Origin: Paraburkholderia phytofirmans OLGA172
GTDB taxonomy: Bacteria; Pseudomonadota; Gammaproteobacteria; Burkholderiales; Burkholderiaceae
Length of the DNA: 64,000 bases
Direction: 5' to 3'
NCBI RefSeq assembly: GCF_001634365.1
Contig: NZ_CP014579.1
Coordinates: 1,612,001-1,676,000, forward strand
Shown here piece after piece: positions 63,927-64,000 of this stretch. The position numbers were made by a program, and so were the translations under genes. Each line of letters opens with the position of its first letter. The first letter of the stretch is position 1. A model generated the notes under the pieces. That model saw only the letters and a list, made by a program, of their open reading frames with translations, did not search any database and was not told the DNA's origin.

Positions 63927-64000
63927 TTTGATCGGTCCTTTTAAGGTTAAACACTGGTATTGCAATGCGAGCCTAAAGCAGACCGGAATCGTATGGGAGC

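Overview
The window is high-GC DNA with the gene content of a Burkholderiales bacterium, most likely Paraburkholderia/Burkholderia. The best evidence is the pair rpfR (PAS-GGDEF-EAL c-di-GMP receptor) and rpfF (cis-2-unsaturated fatty acid signal synthase) at the right end. A PrpR-type sigma-54 regulator, ahpC/ahpF, AlkB, a stand-alone rpoN and many GC-rich MFS and LysR genes fit the same group. I saw no rRNA, tRNA, CRISPR array or intact insertion sequence. It reads as ordinary chromosome broken by small accessory patches.

Layout. 0-5 kb: aromatic/aspartate aminotransferase, a LysR relic, a MipA/OmpV outer-membrane protein, an exported methionine sulfoxide repair pair (msrB-msrA) and an Lrp/AsnC regulator with a 9-bp tandem repeat. 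5.2-8.8 kb is an accessory patch: overlapping tiny ORFs ending in a terminator, then a Sec-signal YD-repeat (RHS-like) protein with a cysteine-rich tail and an 81-residue downstream partner. 8.8-15 kb: LysR/pirin/DoxX, AlkB, ahpF and ahpC. 15-20.5 kb: a PrpR-like activator divergent from an isocitrate-lyase/PEP-mutase superfamily lyase, with three tandem palindromes and a -24/-12 promoter between them, then a decayed MHS transporter, an MFS pump and a GNAT protein. 20.5-22.7 kb: two tandem 2OG-Fe(II) hydroxylases.

22.7-28.6 kb is a molybdenum island: a DUF2325 gene, a short modE, nifQ, modA and a fused modB-modC. Four 24-bp inverted repeats of one architecture (CGTTATAT-like arm, N8, ATATAACG-like arm) match the known ModE operator and suggest one regulon. 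28.7-33 kb: nicotinamide phosphoribosyltransferase, an isoprenylcysteine-methyltransferase-like membrane protein, and a CpaE/TadZ ATPase. A 1.2-kb stretch without a convincing gene, carrying two perfect hairpins, precedes a VpsR-like sigma-54 activator. 35.5-40.4 kb: MFS pump, NIPSNAP protein, large MscS channel.

40.4-44.5 kb is a two-gene DNA-repair operon: a FAN1-like VRR-NUC nuclease and an XPD/DinG-like helicase with an N-terminal RecB-type nuclease motif. Next come an AbiE type IV toxin-antitoxin pair in an AT-rich patch, an S10 serine carboxypeptidase flanked by gene relics, and rpoN. 50.4-53.3 kb holds small envelope/stress proteins (BON, glycine-zipper, DUF1488, DUF4142, PRC-barrel). 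The right end has a Na+/H+ antiporter, an aldo/keto reductase, full-length Lhr helicase, rpfR and rpfF.

The most noteworthy items are the ModE-DUF2325 regulon, the secreted YD-repeat protein with its small partner, the triple-palindrome sigma-54 control region, and the FAN1/nuclease-helicase operon. Functions come from family recognition by eye; no database search was run.
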